Source: Heterobasidion occidentale (taxonomy: Eukaryota; Basidiomycota; Agaricomycetes; Russulales; Bondarzewiaceae). Taken from it: a stretch of DNA of 64,000 nt. Of the stretch, positions 33,451 to 45,776 are shown in pieces (positions within the stretch are counted from its first letter, which is position 1; each line of letters begins with the position of its first letter). A program made the translations under genes and the position numbers. The stretch spans positions 744,001 through 808,000 of the forward strand of contig JBCAQO010000013.1 in NCBI GenBank assembly GCA_039111635.1, written 5' to 3'. Below the pieces are notes generated by a model. The model ran no database searches. It had not been told where the DNA came from and saw nothing but the letters and a program-made list of their open reading frames with translations.

Positions 33451-34710
33451 AATGCCTTGGCTGTTGTGTTTGAGGAAAGGCATCCGCTCATGTTGCCTTA
33501 AACAGGCAACCCCTAATACAGAACAGCCTCCCATTCTGTTCTGATGCTCCCTGTAACTTATAGGTGCCTAAGACACTGTGGGGTACAGTACCCCCACCAC
33601 TGTGTTATTGCAGCAATCATAGTCTTTGTCCCACAATCCAATTAACCTATGTCTCTATCAACTCCGTATGTCCATTGTGAGCGTAGGCAGCACAACACTG
33701 TGCCAAAAACCTCGTGATCCCTCAGTAATAAGTGAGCTTTGCATCATCCTTCATCTTTGCTGACATGAGAGCACAATCACATTCTATAATCCTGCCCACG
33801 TCAACTTTGTCCGGTGTGGCCTCAAGTGAAGTTAGGTGCATGCATCACCCACTTCTTCCTATGTCAAATTTTGCCATGCCTAGATCATTGTGATCAAGAT
33901 AGGGTCTTGCTGGCAACTTGTGGTTCACAGAATGTAAAATATGCAGCTTGAGGCATGGCCTTTCCACTGTCGTTCCAAATTAGGGTGTGGAAATATCAAA
34001 TATCAACACTTTGGGTACAACTTGCTCTATGTAGACATGCCTTGAGTTGGGCACTCTGTTGGTGGCAATTATCAAAAGGTGTCCCCTCAAATCCTTATTG
34101 GCGTGATTCCTTAAGTCGTAACCTCCCTCATCTTTCACCAATGATGCCACCTCCTCATTATTCTACATATTGTCACCACAATTGTTGGTGCACAAATCCT
34201 CGTCCCTCTCTAAAAAAGGCCTAAAAACTGTGGACAACTTAAGTAGCGATGGCCAGGATGGCCATATGGACTTAACTCTCTCTGTTGCTGTCAGCAACAT
34301 CTCTTATGCTTGTTTTCACAGCAAGAATGACCAATTGTAGAGGATGTTCATGATAATTGACAAGCTCAAGAGATGGGTCTGCTTTATTGTATGGGCAAAG
34401 GTATGTCGTACAACCACACCACTTCACAATCATGGATTAATCTTGATCATCAATCCAACACCACACTACCAGCACCCACTATTATTAGTTACGCAGTCGC
34501 ACATATTGTACAGGCGCACACAAATGTCAGTAACAGAACCTAGGCAGATGCCCCCCAAACCTTGTGGCAGTCATTTGTGCTTGTACTGCTACCACTGATG
34601 CATTTTATAGGACTGGCAGCCTCAATGAGGTGCCTCACATTCTATTTATACTCATGTGCTGACCACCCCCACACCCTCTGAATCTTCTGCATCTGCTAAA
34701 GACAAAGGAT
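33451..34710. other. No recognisable gene
   Basis: Only short frames (33955-34224, 34344-34598) without motif or conserved composition. Confidence 0.5.
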
Positions 34711-34781
34711 AGCCTAACTGGGGATTGAACCCAGGACCTCCCAAGACCGGTGAGACACTATACCAACTGAGCTATTAAACC
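34711..34781 (-). tRNA. tRNA-like sequence, probably a pseudogene (anticodon GGT by position)
   Basis: On the minus strand 71 nt fold as a cloverleaf: acceptor GGTTTAA/TTAGGCT with three G-U pairs, A-box TAGCTCAGTTGGT, anticodon stem TCTCA/TGGGA, T-arm CTGGG-TTCAATC-CCCAG. The loop CCGGTCT lacks U33, and one D-stem pair is broken, so it is likely a decayed tRNA or the head of a SINE. Its 5' end faces the A element, 43 bp from the target duplication. Confidence 0.6.
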
Positions 34782-34828
34782 TTAACTACTACACTCAGAT
34801 GTGTGCATATTGTGCAACTGTTTATACA

Positions 34829-35690
34829 TGTTAGGACCACATCCTAATATGTGCTTTGCACATGAACAAGGAGGTCAGTCATGTGGCTTATTCATAATAT
34901 GAACACAGACTCAGTTCCTTGACTCATCACCATTGATATACTAACACATGAACACTTATGTATTTATACTTACATCTATATACCTTGGTAATGAATGCTT
35001 CTCTATGATTGGCTCCTGAATCTATTCTGATGTAGACAGACAATATTACTATACTTAGTAGTCAATTATGGATCATGATTGTTTACTGCTGCGGAGCTCA
35101 ATCACTTACAGATCTGACACCTATTGGGTAAATTAGCTTTAGGTGCACAGACTAGATCTCGATCCTGCCCTAGATAGCTTGTACGTATAAGTAGCCAAGA
35201 TGAGCTTTTAAGAAGCTCAGCTTGTTCACCCGTAATTAACTTAATCTCTATACTGTGCCTAGTGTCTAGCTACCTTTTTAGCTCACGCTTCGTGAACTCT
35301 ATCATATCTGAGAAGCCTTTAAATAGTCTGACAATGCATTGGATTTGTCTCTATTCTTTTCTTATTCTCTCTTCTACCCTCTGTTCCTCATACTATCTAG
35401 AACCTATACCAGTCTTGCCGTTTTTCACATCCTTACCTAGTCACCTCACAAGGTAGTCTGTTGGACAGGAAAAAATGACCCCATGCCTGCTGATTGATGA
35501 GAAGCACTTGAAGATCATTTCCTTGAACTATTTGAAATCTAGGCCAATACCGACTCCAACTTTTTATGAAGAGCCCAAAGACAATTAGTCATCTTTATAT
35601 GTTGGACCTTGACAATCCAAGACCTTATTCAGTAATAGCCTAGAGACCCCTATAGTGCACTGGTGCACGTGATAAGTCTACAACCTAACA
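34829..35690 (+). repeat. 5' LTR of element A (A2)
   Basis: TGTTAGGACCAC to CAACCTAACA. From about 34990 to 35650 it is almost identical to the 3' LTR, except for a cluster of 11 differences; the first 180 bp are clearly more diverged. A TATAAGTAGCC box near 35188 precedes the R/U5 part. Confidence 0.92.
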
Positions 35691-38570
35691 CTTGAATAAG
35701 CTCTCTACTCCCTATCCTATTTTTCCACACTAGATCCCCAAATAATTTAGCAGATAGCTATCAACAATTGTGCAATAGCTACAAATTTACAAAAATCACT
35801 TGAAACCATTGTTAACCGGTTTCATGACACTAAAAACACCACAGCCATGGCCAAAGAAAGAGAACCTCCACAAAGCACCACTTAGGATAGTGTTAACAAC
35901 ACCAAAGTACTCTCAGAACCCCTGACCCTTGCAAGGCACCAGTAATCAGGAAAAATGTACACTAAAGTAGCCACCTTTAGGCTACAAAGAGATTCCAAAT
36001 ATTTCTTCACCATCAATAGGTTTGGATACCCATTCTAAGGACTTTGCTTTATCAACAAACCAAAGACTCCTGTCTCACTTAAAAAAGAGAAAACAGCCAA
36101 AATATACACTATTTGAACCCGGAACACAATTAATATCAACAATAGATGACCTTAGGACTTCCCTTATACCCTTATCCCTAATTTCAGAAGAGCCATCACA
36201 AAGCTTGTTAATAGAGACAGAATTAGAGAGGCGCTTGGAAGAAGACATGATCAAAGAGAACAGTACACAATTTTTATCTCGTGGACATTCATGACCACAA
36301 AGTAGGACAAATTGGATGCGCCTGAACATCTACTAGCCAGAACTAAAATTGACGGAATCATATTTATCACACAAGTTGGAGAGTTTGCCCACAAAATTTA
36401 TCATCTCAGAACACTTATCTCTGGACAAACATTCTCCTACATTATCCAACTCCTCAACCAGATCAACATTGCCATTAACAAAATTGACAAACAAGACCCA
36501 TATATTCAGGAAGGGCTTTATGAAGGAAGAAAACATATCATCCCCTTCTACTTCAAAGAATAAACTATTACAGAACCAGTCCCTCCAGGATATCCACCTA
36601 AATACAGAGCAGACCCAGCTGAGGTCTTTGCAGATCTACCCAAGGACTTCAACTCAGACCAACTTTAATAATGAGAACAACCAACACTTCTACTACGGAG
36701 GACTCCTCACAGGATTCCTCAAGGAGCACAGAGAAAGCTGACATAAAATCCTTGCCTGGTTGGAAAAGACAGTCCAAGCAAAACCAAGTCTACACACAAT
36801 CAAACTTGCAGACTACATTGCAAAGAAAACCTGCAACAAACCTAGATCACTAACAAATCAACATTGTAACTTGCCAAGACCACACGTACATACTCTACCC
36901 AGGAAAACAGCCAGTGGAGGTAGACTTCCTTAAAGAAACACTCCTGTCGCATTCCTTCTACAAGAAACCTCTTCACAAACCAGTTTCCATACCTCAACAC
37001 CAAACCCAGAATCTAGACAAAGGAATCTTGAAGAACCAAGTGATAACCGAGAACCACCTGGAGATTTTGAGCCCCCTGCTAATACAATGCCGATAAATCC
37101 TGGAGGTGCTGAGTCTAAAGGACCAGCTATGGCCAAACCCACCCCCTTTAATAGAAACAGAAAAAAAACCAAGCAATTCCTCTACAAAATCAACCTGATG
37201 ATCCTTACCAGAAAAAAAGTTTGTCACAAATTTGCTCAACTTGCCCATGTACTATCATACATGAAGGAAGGTTCAGCAGGAATATAGTCAAGAAACTTTA
37301 CCAATGCAAGAAACACAAGAGACGACTGGGCAAATTACACATGAAAGAAAACTACAGGAAAAACATCGGTCCAAAAGAAAATAGCCACGAACTTTGAAGA
37401 GTTGAACAAACAAGCAAATGCCAGGGACAAACTATCCAGGCTAAACCAAGAAAAAGTATCCCTCAACTCATACCTTTAACTCTTCGAACAGGTTGCAAAA
37501 CTTGCAAGAGTCAATCTAGAAACAAAAAAGACTTACTTTATGAGAGGCTTAAACTGGGAACTAGCGGAACAGATTTTGTTGTTTGTGGCCGTTCTGGTTG
37601 ATGTGGCATGGGTGCCACATGCATGTCACCTTTGGGACTCATTGATTACTCGCCTCTGCAGCTGGGAGCGGCCCTAGAGCCACTCCCAGAGCGGGTATAT
37701 TTCTTTCTTTCTCCTTTTGGACTATCTCACTTTGTTTTTACCTTGTCTCACTTGGTTTCAGTTGTTTCACTGGGTTAGCCGGCTGAGGCGGTCCTATGTG
37801 ATGTTATTGACACTCCGGACCGACCTCTAGGTGGAGCTTTTGACCGCTTTGTAAGGTGGACCACCTGTAATGACCCGTTGATGTCATACCTTCCTTTTTT
37901 GTTTCTTATTGTTCTCTGTAGCTTAAATACCCATGGTCCGAGGGCGATTCTTTCTTCAGACTCTTACCCTCTGGACCACAGGTGCGCTCCCTTCTGTTCG
38001 TTGTATCTACTTTAGACTCTTACCCTTTGGACCACAGTCCTGTCGTTATAGAGCTTCTTTTTGGCACTCTCTCTGTGCCAGTCGCTTTGTTGTCACTGCG
38101 CTCAACAGATTTACATCGACCCAGCTGCTGATGCCACTTAAGACAAATTAATCAAGAAAGCAAAACAACATAAAACCCTAAGCGTTGAAAGGAATTGAGC
38201 ACACGACCTCCGAGAAAGAAAATATCAAGTCTTTACCCTATGCACATTCTATAATAAACAGGCATCCCCACGCAATGAAAGGGAAAGTCAATATGTCCCT
38301 ATGAATGTAGACACCACAGAAATGGAGGCCAATGCAATTCGCACTTGATTCAAAAAGCTAAGCCCCAAAGAAAGAAGCAAACTTGCCAAAGAAGGCAAGT
38401 GCTTTCATTGCAAGAAAACTAGGCATATGGCATGCAATTGTTCCTTGCACCCCAAACAAAACTTCCAAAAAAGATTTTAGCTCAGGTATTGAATGGTGCA
38501 CAACATGGAGGAAGATGATAATGATGAAAAACAAGAAGAAGGAAAAAACCGAGTCACCCACATCTAAAAA
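35691..38570 (+). pseudogene. Element A gag
   Basis: Frame-broken coding sequence. 36022-36294 and 36349-36741 are N-terminal pieces without clear homology. 37380-37575 reads KIATNFEELNKQANARDKLS then SYL-LFEQVAKLARVNLETK and YFMRGLNWELAEQIL, the capsid C-terminal pattern of Ty3 gags (the x-F-x-x-L-x-x-x-L-N... FxRGL motif). It is interrupted by a solo copia LTR at 37577 and resumes to a knuckle CFHCKKTRHMACNC at 38400-38441. No primer-binding site was found after the LTR. Confidence 0.75.
37577..38107 (+). repeat. Solo copia LTR (family B) in element A gag
   Basis: 531 bp, TGTTGTTTGTGG to GCGCTCAACA, with a perfect 5-bp target duplication GATTT (37572-37576 and 38108-38112). It carries the 56-bp internal duplication. 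It lies in the gag capsid region, so it postdates element A. Confidence 0.92.
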
Positions 38571-39864
38571 ATGATAATGGTCCTCAGCGTAGAAGAAGTT
38601 AAGGAAGTACGAGCCTTTAGCAACTCAAAGATTTTTTAAAAACTCTCCCATTGGCAGCAAATGTGGAGAGAAGGATTCTTGCAGGAAATTAGTATGCTCT
38701 TCTGGCCAGTTAAGTTGCTGACCAAGAGCATGGATACCCAAATGTATTATATTTCTTGGAAATGAAATTGCATAGTGCACCATTACTCTAGATCAAGACA
38801 ACACTCATAGGCAAGAATCAAAAAGCTGCTACTCAAGCCCTCATGGACAGTGGGGCCACTAGGATATTTATACATCTACTATTTGTTGAAATGCATCAAA
38901 TAAAGACACAGAAAACCCTTATCCCTATACTGGTCAATATGGTTCAAAATACCAAATTCAAAGGAGGACCAATTACAAAATTTGCCAAACTAAAACTATG
39001 AGTTCTAGGCAAAGAACGAGGATCACATACAAATTAGCAAGATTCTACATTGCGAAAATAGGAAAAGAAGACATTATTTTAGGAACCAACTAGTTGTTGG
39101 AACACAACCCAGAAATTGACTGGCATGCCTATGGGCTGCATTTTACCAGATGCCTACCCTGCTACCATATACAAAGAGGGTCAGTAAAAGCCAAAAGGGC
39201 CACAAGAAAACTAGGATGCACAAATCAAAGTGTATGGTGTATAGTAACAGTACCACAAAAGAGCAACTGCTTAATCCTGATGAAAAAGCCAGGAAAAGGA
39301 AAGCTAGGCCGGAAAGTGGGAAACACTATAGTACCACTTCTGTGGACAATATCTAAACATCCAGAGTTCGCAACTTGAAGGTTAAATGCCAAACATTTGA
39401 AAGCCTGAGCCAAATATTATATAGCTTCAACATTCACTGAAAAAGATGTTCTAGAGGATAGTGACGGACTTCCAGCACTCTCCTTTACAGATCTTAAAGA
39501 AGAAGATGAAGTCTATCTTGTTAGATGCCTAGATATGGGAACCCTATAGGCCCTAGAATTATACAATGACTCCAAAAAAGGTGTTGACATACATTGTGTT
39601 GAAACCATAAAACTTCCACACGCCAATACATCGGCACCCAAAAGAAACCCTGCCAAAGCTACTATGGGAAAGCAAACAAAGCACACTAACTCACAAAGAC
39701 TTACAGAAGAGGCTGCAAAAGAAAAACCCAAATTATACTTTAAGGAAATTATATCAAAGGAATACTGGGATTATAGAAAGGTTTTTGAAGGCCGGCCCAA
39801 AGGAAAAATACCACCAAGCTGACTATGGGATCACAAAACAGAACTCAAAAAAGGAGTAGATCAC
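38571..39864 (+). pseudogene. Element A protease and linker
   Basis: The reading TQALMDSGATRIFIH puts the catalytic D-S-G at 38846-38854, followed by a conserved-looking VNMVQNTKFKGG and, after stops, IILGTN-LLEHNPEIDWH near 39075-39125, the ILG and DW end of Ty3 proteases. 39130-39860 is linker to the RT, with VDHLLKPKLYSLSPAE at the end. Confidence 0.8.
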
Positions 39865-40611
39865 TTGCTCAAACCCAAATTATATAGCCTCAGTCCAGCA
39901 GAACAAGTAAAACTCAAAAAGTTTATCAACAAAAACCTGAAGAAAGGATTCATTAAAGAATCCAAATTGCATATGGCATCACCCTTCTTTTTTGTCAAAA
40001 AGAAGAATGGAAAGCTACAACTAGTAATGGACTATCACAAGCTTAATAAAATAATAGTCAAGAACAAACACCCCTTGCCAATTATCCAAGAATCATTGGA
40101 CCTTCTGGCAAAAGCCATATACTTCTCACTAATGGATGTTAATACAGGATATAACAACATACTCATGGAAGAAGGAAGCAGGAAACTAGCAGCATTTGTT
40201 ACCAATCTAGGAATGTACCAGCCACTAGTCATGTTCTTTGGATTAACCAACTCTTTTGAAATATTCCAAACAATGATGAATATGCTCTTCAAGGACCTCA
40301 TCTATGCAGGAAAGGTGGCCATCTACATGGACAACATTTTAGTATTCCCTAAAACCATGGACAACCAGATCACAATGGTACAAAAGGTATTACAGATCCT
40401 ACAAGACAACAATCTGTATCTGCAACCGCCAAAATGCCACTTCCATAAAACAAAAATTGACTATCTAGAATACATTATATCCCACAGACACTTTGAGATA
40501 AACCCTATCAAAGTAGCTGGCATCACCAACTGGCTAACACCAGGAAAGGTCAAAAAAGTACAATCATTCTTAGGATTCTACAATAGAAATTGCAGATTCA
40601 TCAAGGACTAG
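39865..40611 (+). pseudogene. Element A reverse transcriptase
   Basis: An open block of 248 codons holds the RT: SPFFFVKKKNGKLQLVMDYHKLN, LMDVNTGYNNI, FVTNLGMYQPLVMFFGLTN, and the box AIYMDNILVF at 40318-40347, then the thumb KCHFHKTKIDYLEYIIS and the connection GITNWLTPGKVKKVQSFLGF. The catalytic YxDD is Y-M-D-N (Asn codon 40333-40335), again one CpG-to-CpA change. A TAG at 40609-40611 ends the block. Confidence 0.92.
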
Positions 40612-41160
40612 TTGAAAATAGCAAAACCACTATTCAAGTTAACACAGAAAGAATGCACCTGGGACTGGACCCCAGCATGCGAAGATGCCTTCCAAACGCT
40701 CAAACAAATCTTCATGGAATTCCCAGTGCTTGTCATGCCAAATACCAAGAACCCCTTCCAATTTCGCAACCGGAGCAGTATTATTATAGGTTGACAAGGA
40801 TAGAAAATAGCACCCATGTGCCTATATTTCCAAATCACTCTCACCAACGGAACACAACTATTTAATTTATGATACAGAGTTGCTAGCTGTCGTTCGAGCC
40901 TTTGAAGCCTAGCAATACTACTTGGAGGGCACTAACTACCTAGTAGATGTCTAAACAGACCACAAGAACCTTGAATGGTTTTGGTCAAGCCAGAAATTAA
41001 ACTGCCAGCAAGCCAGATGGTTACTCTTTCTCTTGCATTTTGACCACAAATTAACACACAAATCCAATGATCTGTCATGGTGTCTAGACCATAAGAAGAG
41101 AGTAGAATTTGACAATTTAGGAGAAACACTCTTAGAGCCAAAACTTTTCAATGATACAGG
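40612..41160 (+). pseudogene. Element A RNase H
   Basis: KPLFKLTQKECTWDWTPACEDAFQTLKQ (split here over the connection) precedes VLVMPNTKNPFQF. After frame changes come [13 protein letters not shown] and YLEGTNYLVDV-TDHKNLEWF, then ARWLLFLHFD. The order is that of Ty3 RNase H. Stops are frequent. Confidence 0.8.
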
Positions 41161-42469
41161 AAAAATCTGAAAACCCTTCATGGAGATTAATGCAATAAAC
41201 ACAAAAGACATTTGGGATCCCCACCAAATTCTCCACATTTGGGCAACTGGATGAGGAGGTGTCACTATTATTAACGAAGATCTTAAAAACAAATAGTTGA
41301 TGAAAACAGGAAAGACAAATAGCTACTAGAAATACTAGCCAAGGTCAAAACTATAGGACCTTAAAGTATGAAGAAAGGATTAAAAGAATGGAACAACAAA
41401 GAAGGATTAGTCCTTTACAGAGGAAAAATATATTCCTCAAAACAAACAGCTTCATTGAGATATCATCAAACTAAATCCTGACAACCTAGCAGCAGAACAT
41501 CCAGGACAAAGAGGAATACTAGCCATAGTAGGACAAGAATTCAGTTGGCCCAGAATCTCAAACACAGTTCACCAATACGTGGAAGGATGCATTACATGTC
41601 AATCTACCAAGAATGACACATATCCCACTATGGTACCACTACAACCAACAGAGATCCCAAATCAACCTTTTGGAACAATTACCATGGACTTCATTACTAA
41701 CCCATCCAAATCAAATGGATATGACTCACTTCACGTAGTAACTAAAAGATTCACCAAGACTGCAGTAATTACCCTCTACAAGATATCAATTGACTCAGAC
41801 AGAATAGCCAAGATCCTACTTGAGAACACCTGGAGATAATATAGACTATCCGACGATAGAGGAACTCAATTCACTTCAAAAATAGTGCAAGCCCTGCTTA
41901 AAGAACTAGGGATTCAATCCACACTAAGCACAGCTTACTATCCACAGACAGATGGCACTACTAAACAAATGAATCAGGAATTAGAACAATACTTAAGAGC
42001 TTTCTGCAGCTTCTCACAAAACAACTAGGCATCATTAATTCCTTATGCGGAATACGCCTACAACACACATCAGCACTCGGCCAAGCAGAAGTTGCTGTTT
42101 GAACTTCTACATAGATATCAACTACAGGCTTACCCAGCCATCATCAGAAATATGAATGTTTCCACCGCCAACGCTTGCCTCAAAGCTCTGCAGTGTGCTA
42201 AAAAGGAAGCACAAGCCAGCCTCAAAATTGCAGCCAAAGCCATGAGGATACAGCACAACCATTTTGGAATGGACTTGCCGCCTTTCAAGAAAGGATATCA
42301 AGTATGGTTAGATGGAAAAAACATCCACACCAATCACCCATCAGGGAAACTGAGACCCAAGTATTTTGGGCCATTTGAAATTACTGACACTATAAGAGAT
42401 GTCAACTTCAAGTTAAAGCTGCCCAACAGCTGGAAGTGCATTGATGATGTCTTTTATGCTAGTTGACTC
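41161..42469 (+). pseudogene. Element A integrase
   Basis: The zinc finger region includes HPGQRGILA and VEGCITCQSTKN (41580 on). The core has FGTITMDFITNPS (first Asp), a middle segment, DRGTQFTSKIVQALLKELG, and STAYYPQTDGTTKQMNQELE near 41933-41980. 42092-42466 carries the C-terminal GPY-like part: YQVWLDGKNI, GKLRPKYFGPFEI and FKLKLPNSWKCIDDVFYAS. Confidence 0.88.
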
Positions 42470-42955
42470 ATGCCCTATAAGGAAAACAAAGTTTATGGCA
42501 CTACCTATCCTAAACCGGCCTCAAACCTGATCAAAGGACAAGACAAATTTAAAGTTGAAGCTGTCGTTGGAGCCCAGGGCTTTGGACAATGGAAAACCCT
42601 GCAGTACCTGATTAAATGGAAGGGCTACCCTGAATTGGACAACTCTTGGAAAGCCACAGCAAACATCACTAATGCCAAAGAAGCTATAAATGACTTCTAC
42701 TGGAGGCACCCTCAAGCAGTCAAAGAAATAGAAGCCTCCATTCTGGCACTGGTGATCAAATTAGAACATAACAGGCCAGCAAAAAAAGATAAAATTAAAA
42801 AGAAGTTTGAGAAGCATCTGATTGGAAAAAAGCTTCTTGCCACAGGATTGGCTATTCCCCAGATCATGGAAGCAATCAACAAGCAGATAACACAGTTGAA
42901 GAAGCAAACCCTGATTCCGCAGTCAACAGAGTCACCACTAAAGATCAACAATTGA
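42470..42955 (+). pseudogene. Element A integrase chromodomain
   Basis: FKVEAVVGAQ followed by LQYLIKWKGYPELDNSWKA and NAKEAINDFYWRHP is a chromodomain, with the aromatic and acidic residues in the expected places. This identifies A as a chromovirus; in such elements the domain guides integration to heterochromatin. A TGA at 42464-42466 lies between integrase and this block. A basic tail of about 80 residues follows. Confidence 0.9.
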
Positions 42956-43083
42956 AGCCTGCAGCCAAAGAAGCCCAATATAGACATATCTCAATCAGAG
43001 CCACCGTTGGAGCAATTGAGCAACTCTAATTAGTGCACTCGAGTATACCAGGAGCTACAAAAGCAGACTAACTGAGGATTGGC

Positions 43084-43343
43084 ATGGCCAGTAAAACAAC
43101 TATGAACCCCACCTTGAGCCGTTTACATGAGTATTGCAACCCTTTCCTTCATTGCAGTTTCTCTTGCCCTTGCCCTCATCCTTGGACTCTTTCATGGTGC
43201 TGCCTCTCTTGCCTCAATTGCACAAAAAACCACGTTGTCTCAAACAAAAGACCTCCCCAGCTCCCCAGCTACATTGAATGTCCCTTGCCACCACCCAAAC
43301 CTTTTTCGCCTACTCTCCCCATTACATTCTTAATAACTTTACC
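43084..43343 (+). pseudogene. ORFx of element A: small membrane protein
   Basis: The ATG at 43084 (GGCATGGCC) matches that of the second copy at 57067. After a frameshift the reading ATLSFIAVSLALALILGLFH (43133 on) is a membrane-spanning segment equal in position to that of the second copy. Just upstream a TAA replaces a CAA codon relative to the second copy. It lies after the chromodomain and before ORFy. Function is unknown; it is too short for an envelope glycoprotein. Confidence 0.55.
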
Positions 43344-43856
43344 ATGACTTCTTCTTTCTCCACTTACACTTCCAGCACTCCCTCTCCCAACCCTTTCATC
43401 CTACACCCAATATCTTTGACATTCCTTGTTTCTACTCTCGTTGACAACAACTCCAGTATCTCTGAGTTGGACAACAATAGCATCCCCTTGGAAGGCATCA
43501 ACATCACAAACCTGGTACGGGACCTTGCAATTCCATGGCTCCTTGCTCAAATGGACAACCCTCACATCTGCTTTGTCACCCTCACCTTTACCATCCTTAA
43601 CAAATCCCTTGTTACTGCATTTGCACTTATCCTCTTCCTCTGTACAACATTACCGGTTATAAAGATCTGTCCTCTACCAACAGCATCTACCACATCACAG
43701 TCTGCAAGGACAAGCCCCCTATCATCCTCAACCAACCTGGATTGAAGGATACCAAGACATTCTTTTTCTATTTACAGTAGATGATCCTCACACAATGTTA
43801 CCAAGTGTTTGCAGGGCCGCTAACTAAACACTAGGCAGCACTCATGTTCAACCTGG
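43344..43856 (+). pseudogene. ORFy of element A, N-terminal part
   Basis: The ATG at 43344 aligns with that at 57350. Shared features with the second copy: a Ser/Pro leader with PSPNPFILHP, an ISxEGI-like segment, then after a frame change KDLSSTNSIYHITV and IILNQPGLKD, and YQVFAGPL. A TAG follows the FYLQ segment. The LTR insertion at 43857 splits it. The protein family is unknown to me. Confidence 0.6.
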
Positions 43857-44681
43857 TATTAGGTTGGAGACCTATCATGTGCACTGATGCACAAAGGGGA
43901 TCCCCAGGCTAAACTTCCACAGCATTGTGGAGTCGTAGACTTCAATGGATAAAGACGACTAATTGTCTTTGAGCTCTTTGAAGGAACTTGGGGTCGCTTT
44001 CTGCCTTGTCCTCAAAGAGGTTAAGAAGATAGTCTTCAAGATCCTCTCGATAATGAGGAGAAACTGAATGATCCTCCCCTGTCCAACAGACAATACAAGA
44101 AGGTGTCTAAATGAGAACACGGAAGGCGGCAAGGCCGGTATAGTAGTGGGTGAATAGAAAGAGAGAAGGGAAGTGAGATGGATCCAGTGCATTGTCAGAC
44201 TATTGCAAAGAAGTCTCAGATCTGACAGAGATCATGAAATGTGGGCTAGGAAGGTAGCCGGACACTGGGCACAGCACAGAGATCAAGTGTATTACAGGTG
44301 AACAAGCTAAGCTTCTTAGAAGCTTATCTTGCCTATTTATACAAAGAAGTATCTAGGGTAGGATCAAGATCTGGTCTGTGCACTTCTCATGTACCAAAGT
44401 CAATGATCAAGATCTGTAAGCAAAGATGCATCATTGATCTAATATCTGTCCACATCCATATCAAATGTCTAGCCACATCATGATCAATCAGAAACCAGGG
44501 ACAGGGCCAGGAACAAATGTCTATCCACATCAAGGACCAGGAACAGTAAGTAAGTGTTCATGCAGTTAGCATGTCAATGGTAATGAGTCATTGAGAGCAG
44601 TCCGAATCTGAATCATATAGGAAGCACTTGACCAGCCCATCCATTCACATGCAAAGCACGTGTTAGAACGTGGTCCTAACA
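43857..44681 (-). repeat. Solo LTR A3 inside element A (self-nested)
   Basis: 825 bp, homologous to the LTRs of its host element but inverted: TATTAGGTTGGAG to GGTCCTAACA on the plus strand. Flanks CCTGG (43852-43856) and CTTGG (44682-44686) are a target duplication with one C/T change. Removing it restores the ORFy reading. In the minus direction the LTR-embedded reading VCWTGEDHSV to FLQRAQRQL is visible. Confidence 0.88.
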
Positions 44682-45764
44682 CTTGGCCATAGTGTCATAC
44701 CGCTTTCAAGGACTCATTAATCTCTCCATCATCTGGAACAACATGATCAATCCCCAACTAGGTGGACCCTATAGCAGCTCCAACAGCACATGGTACAAGC
44801 ATGGCTGGACACCATCAAAAGGATCAGATACAAGGAGAACACTATTCAATGGCTTTATTTTACAGGGTTTAACAACGTGTAACTAGAGATTGAGGAATAC
44901 ATACCCAAAGGACTCCTGCCAACCCGACTCTTCCTCCTGAACAGTTGCAGAGTTCATCTAGTCGCACAATACTGGGCCAAAGGTATTAACCCAGAGAATT
45001 ACATCAGGCCCTGGGTTATAACCAAACTGACAATACCAGCAGCCCAGCTTCCATCCTGCTAACACTGGAGGATCCAAAGACTCCATGATTGTCGATCCCC
45101 CAATTGCCAAACGGGCCCCACCTGCCAACATCTCAGTTGCCAACCTCCACCCCTCGCTTCCTCTAACCCATCAGCCTTCCCTACAATCCAGAACAAGCCA
45201 TCAGGGATTACCCAAGCTCTTTGCCTGCTACCAATTCCACCCGTGTCATTCCCTCATGCATCCTCATCCTCTCCTCCTTGGAGACCACTTCACCCATCCT
45301 ATCATTGTTGACGGATCCACCCTCCAGTCTCCGGAGGTACCTGTTGCAATAGACCAAGAACAGCCTGCAGACGCTGCTGACTCCAAAAATGTCTAGCCTA
45401 ACCCATGATCTCTTCCTTCTTCTACACCCATAGATCCTGCCACTCATCTCTGCTGGAAATATGAATGTGCCAGCCATCTTGTTATGGGATGTCCAATCAC
45501 GTGCATTTTAAAGAGAACAGATATTATAACGCACAGCTTTTTACACAACTATGACTATCATCGTGATTAGTCTCATCGCCTTTGTCTCTAACTAGATTGC
45601 GTAGCTGAGGAATATAGATACCACAAGCAGGCTATGAAGCATATGATTGACATGGCCAACTGGACTAGATACCCTGCCTGCTCTATCCCTACCTTTGATA
45701 AAGCGCACCCTCATGAACCACCCCCCATTATCGGATCTTGTGTTAAGCAGCGAAGACTGGTATA
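44682..45764 (+). pseudogene. ORFy of element A, C-terminal part with degenerate knuckle
   Basis: Reads VSYRFQGLINLSIIWNNMI, matching SYQMKGLINHPTIRNNMI of the second copy, then IEEYIPKGLLP-like residues, RPWVI and a Pro-rich stretch. Near 45455 comes CWKYECASHLVMGC, a damaged version of the CCHC knuckle CWECGRTGHVVVGC. The frame runs on through MKHMIDMANWTRYPACS to a TAA at about 45762, just inside the polypurine tract of the 3' LTR. Confidence 0.6.
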
Positions 45765-45776
45765 AACAAGGGGTAG
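45763..45776 (+). promoter_or_regulatory. Polypurine tract of element A
   Basis: AAACAAGGGGTAG lies directly before the TGTTAG of the 3' LTR, the usual place of the plus-strand primer in LTR retrotransposons. Confidence 0.7.
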
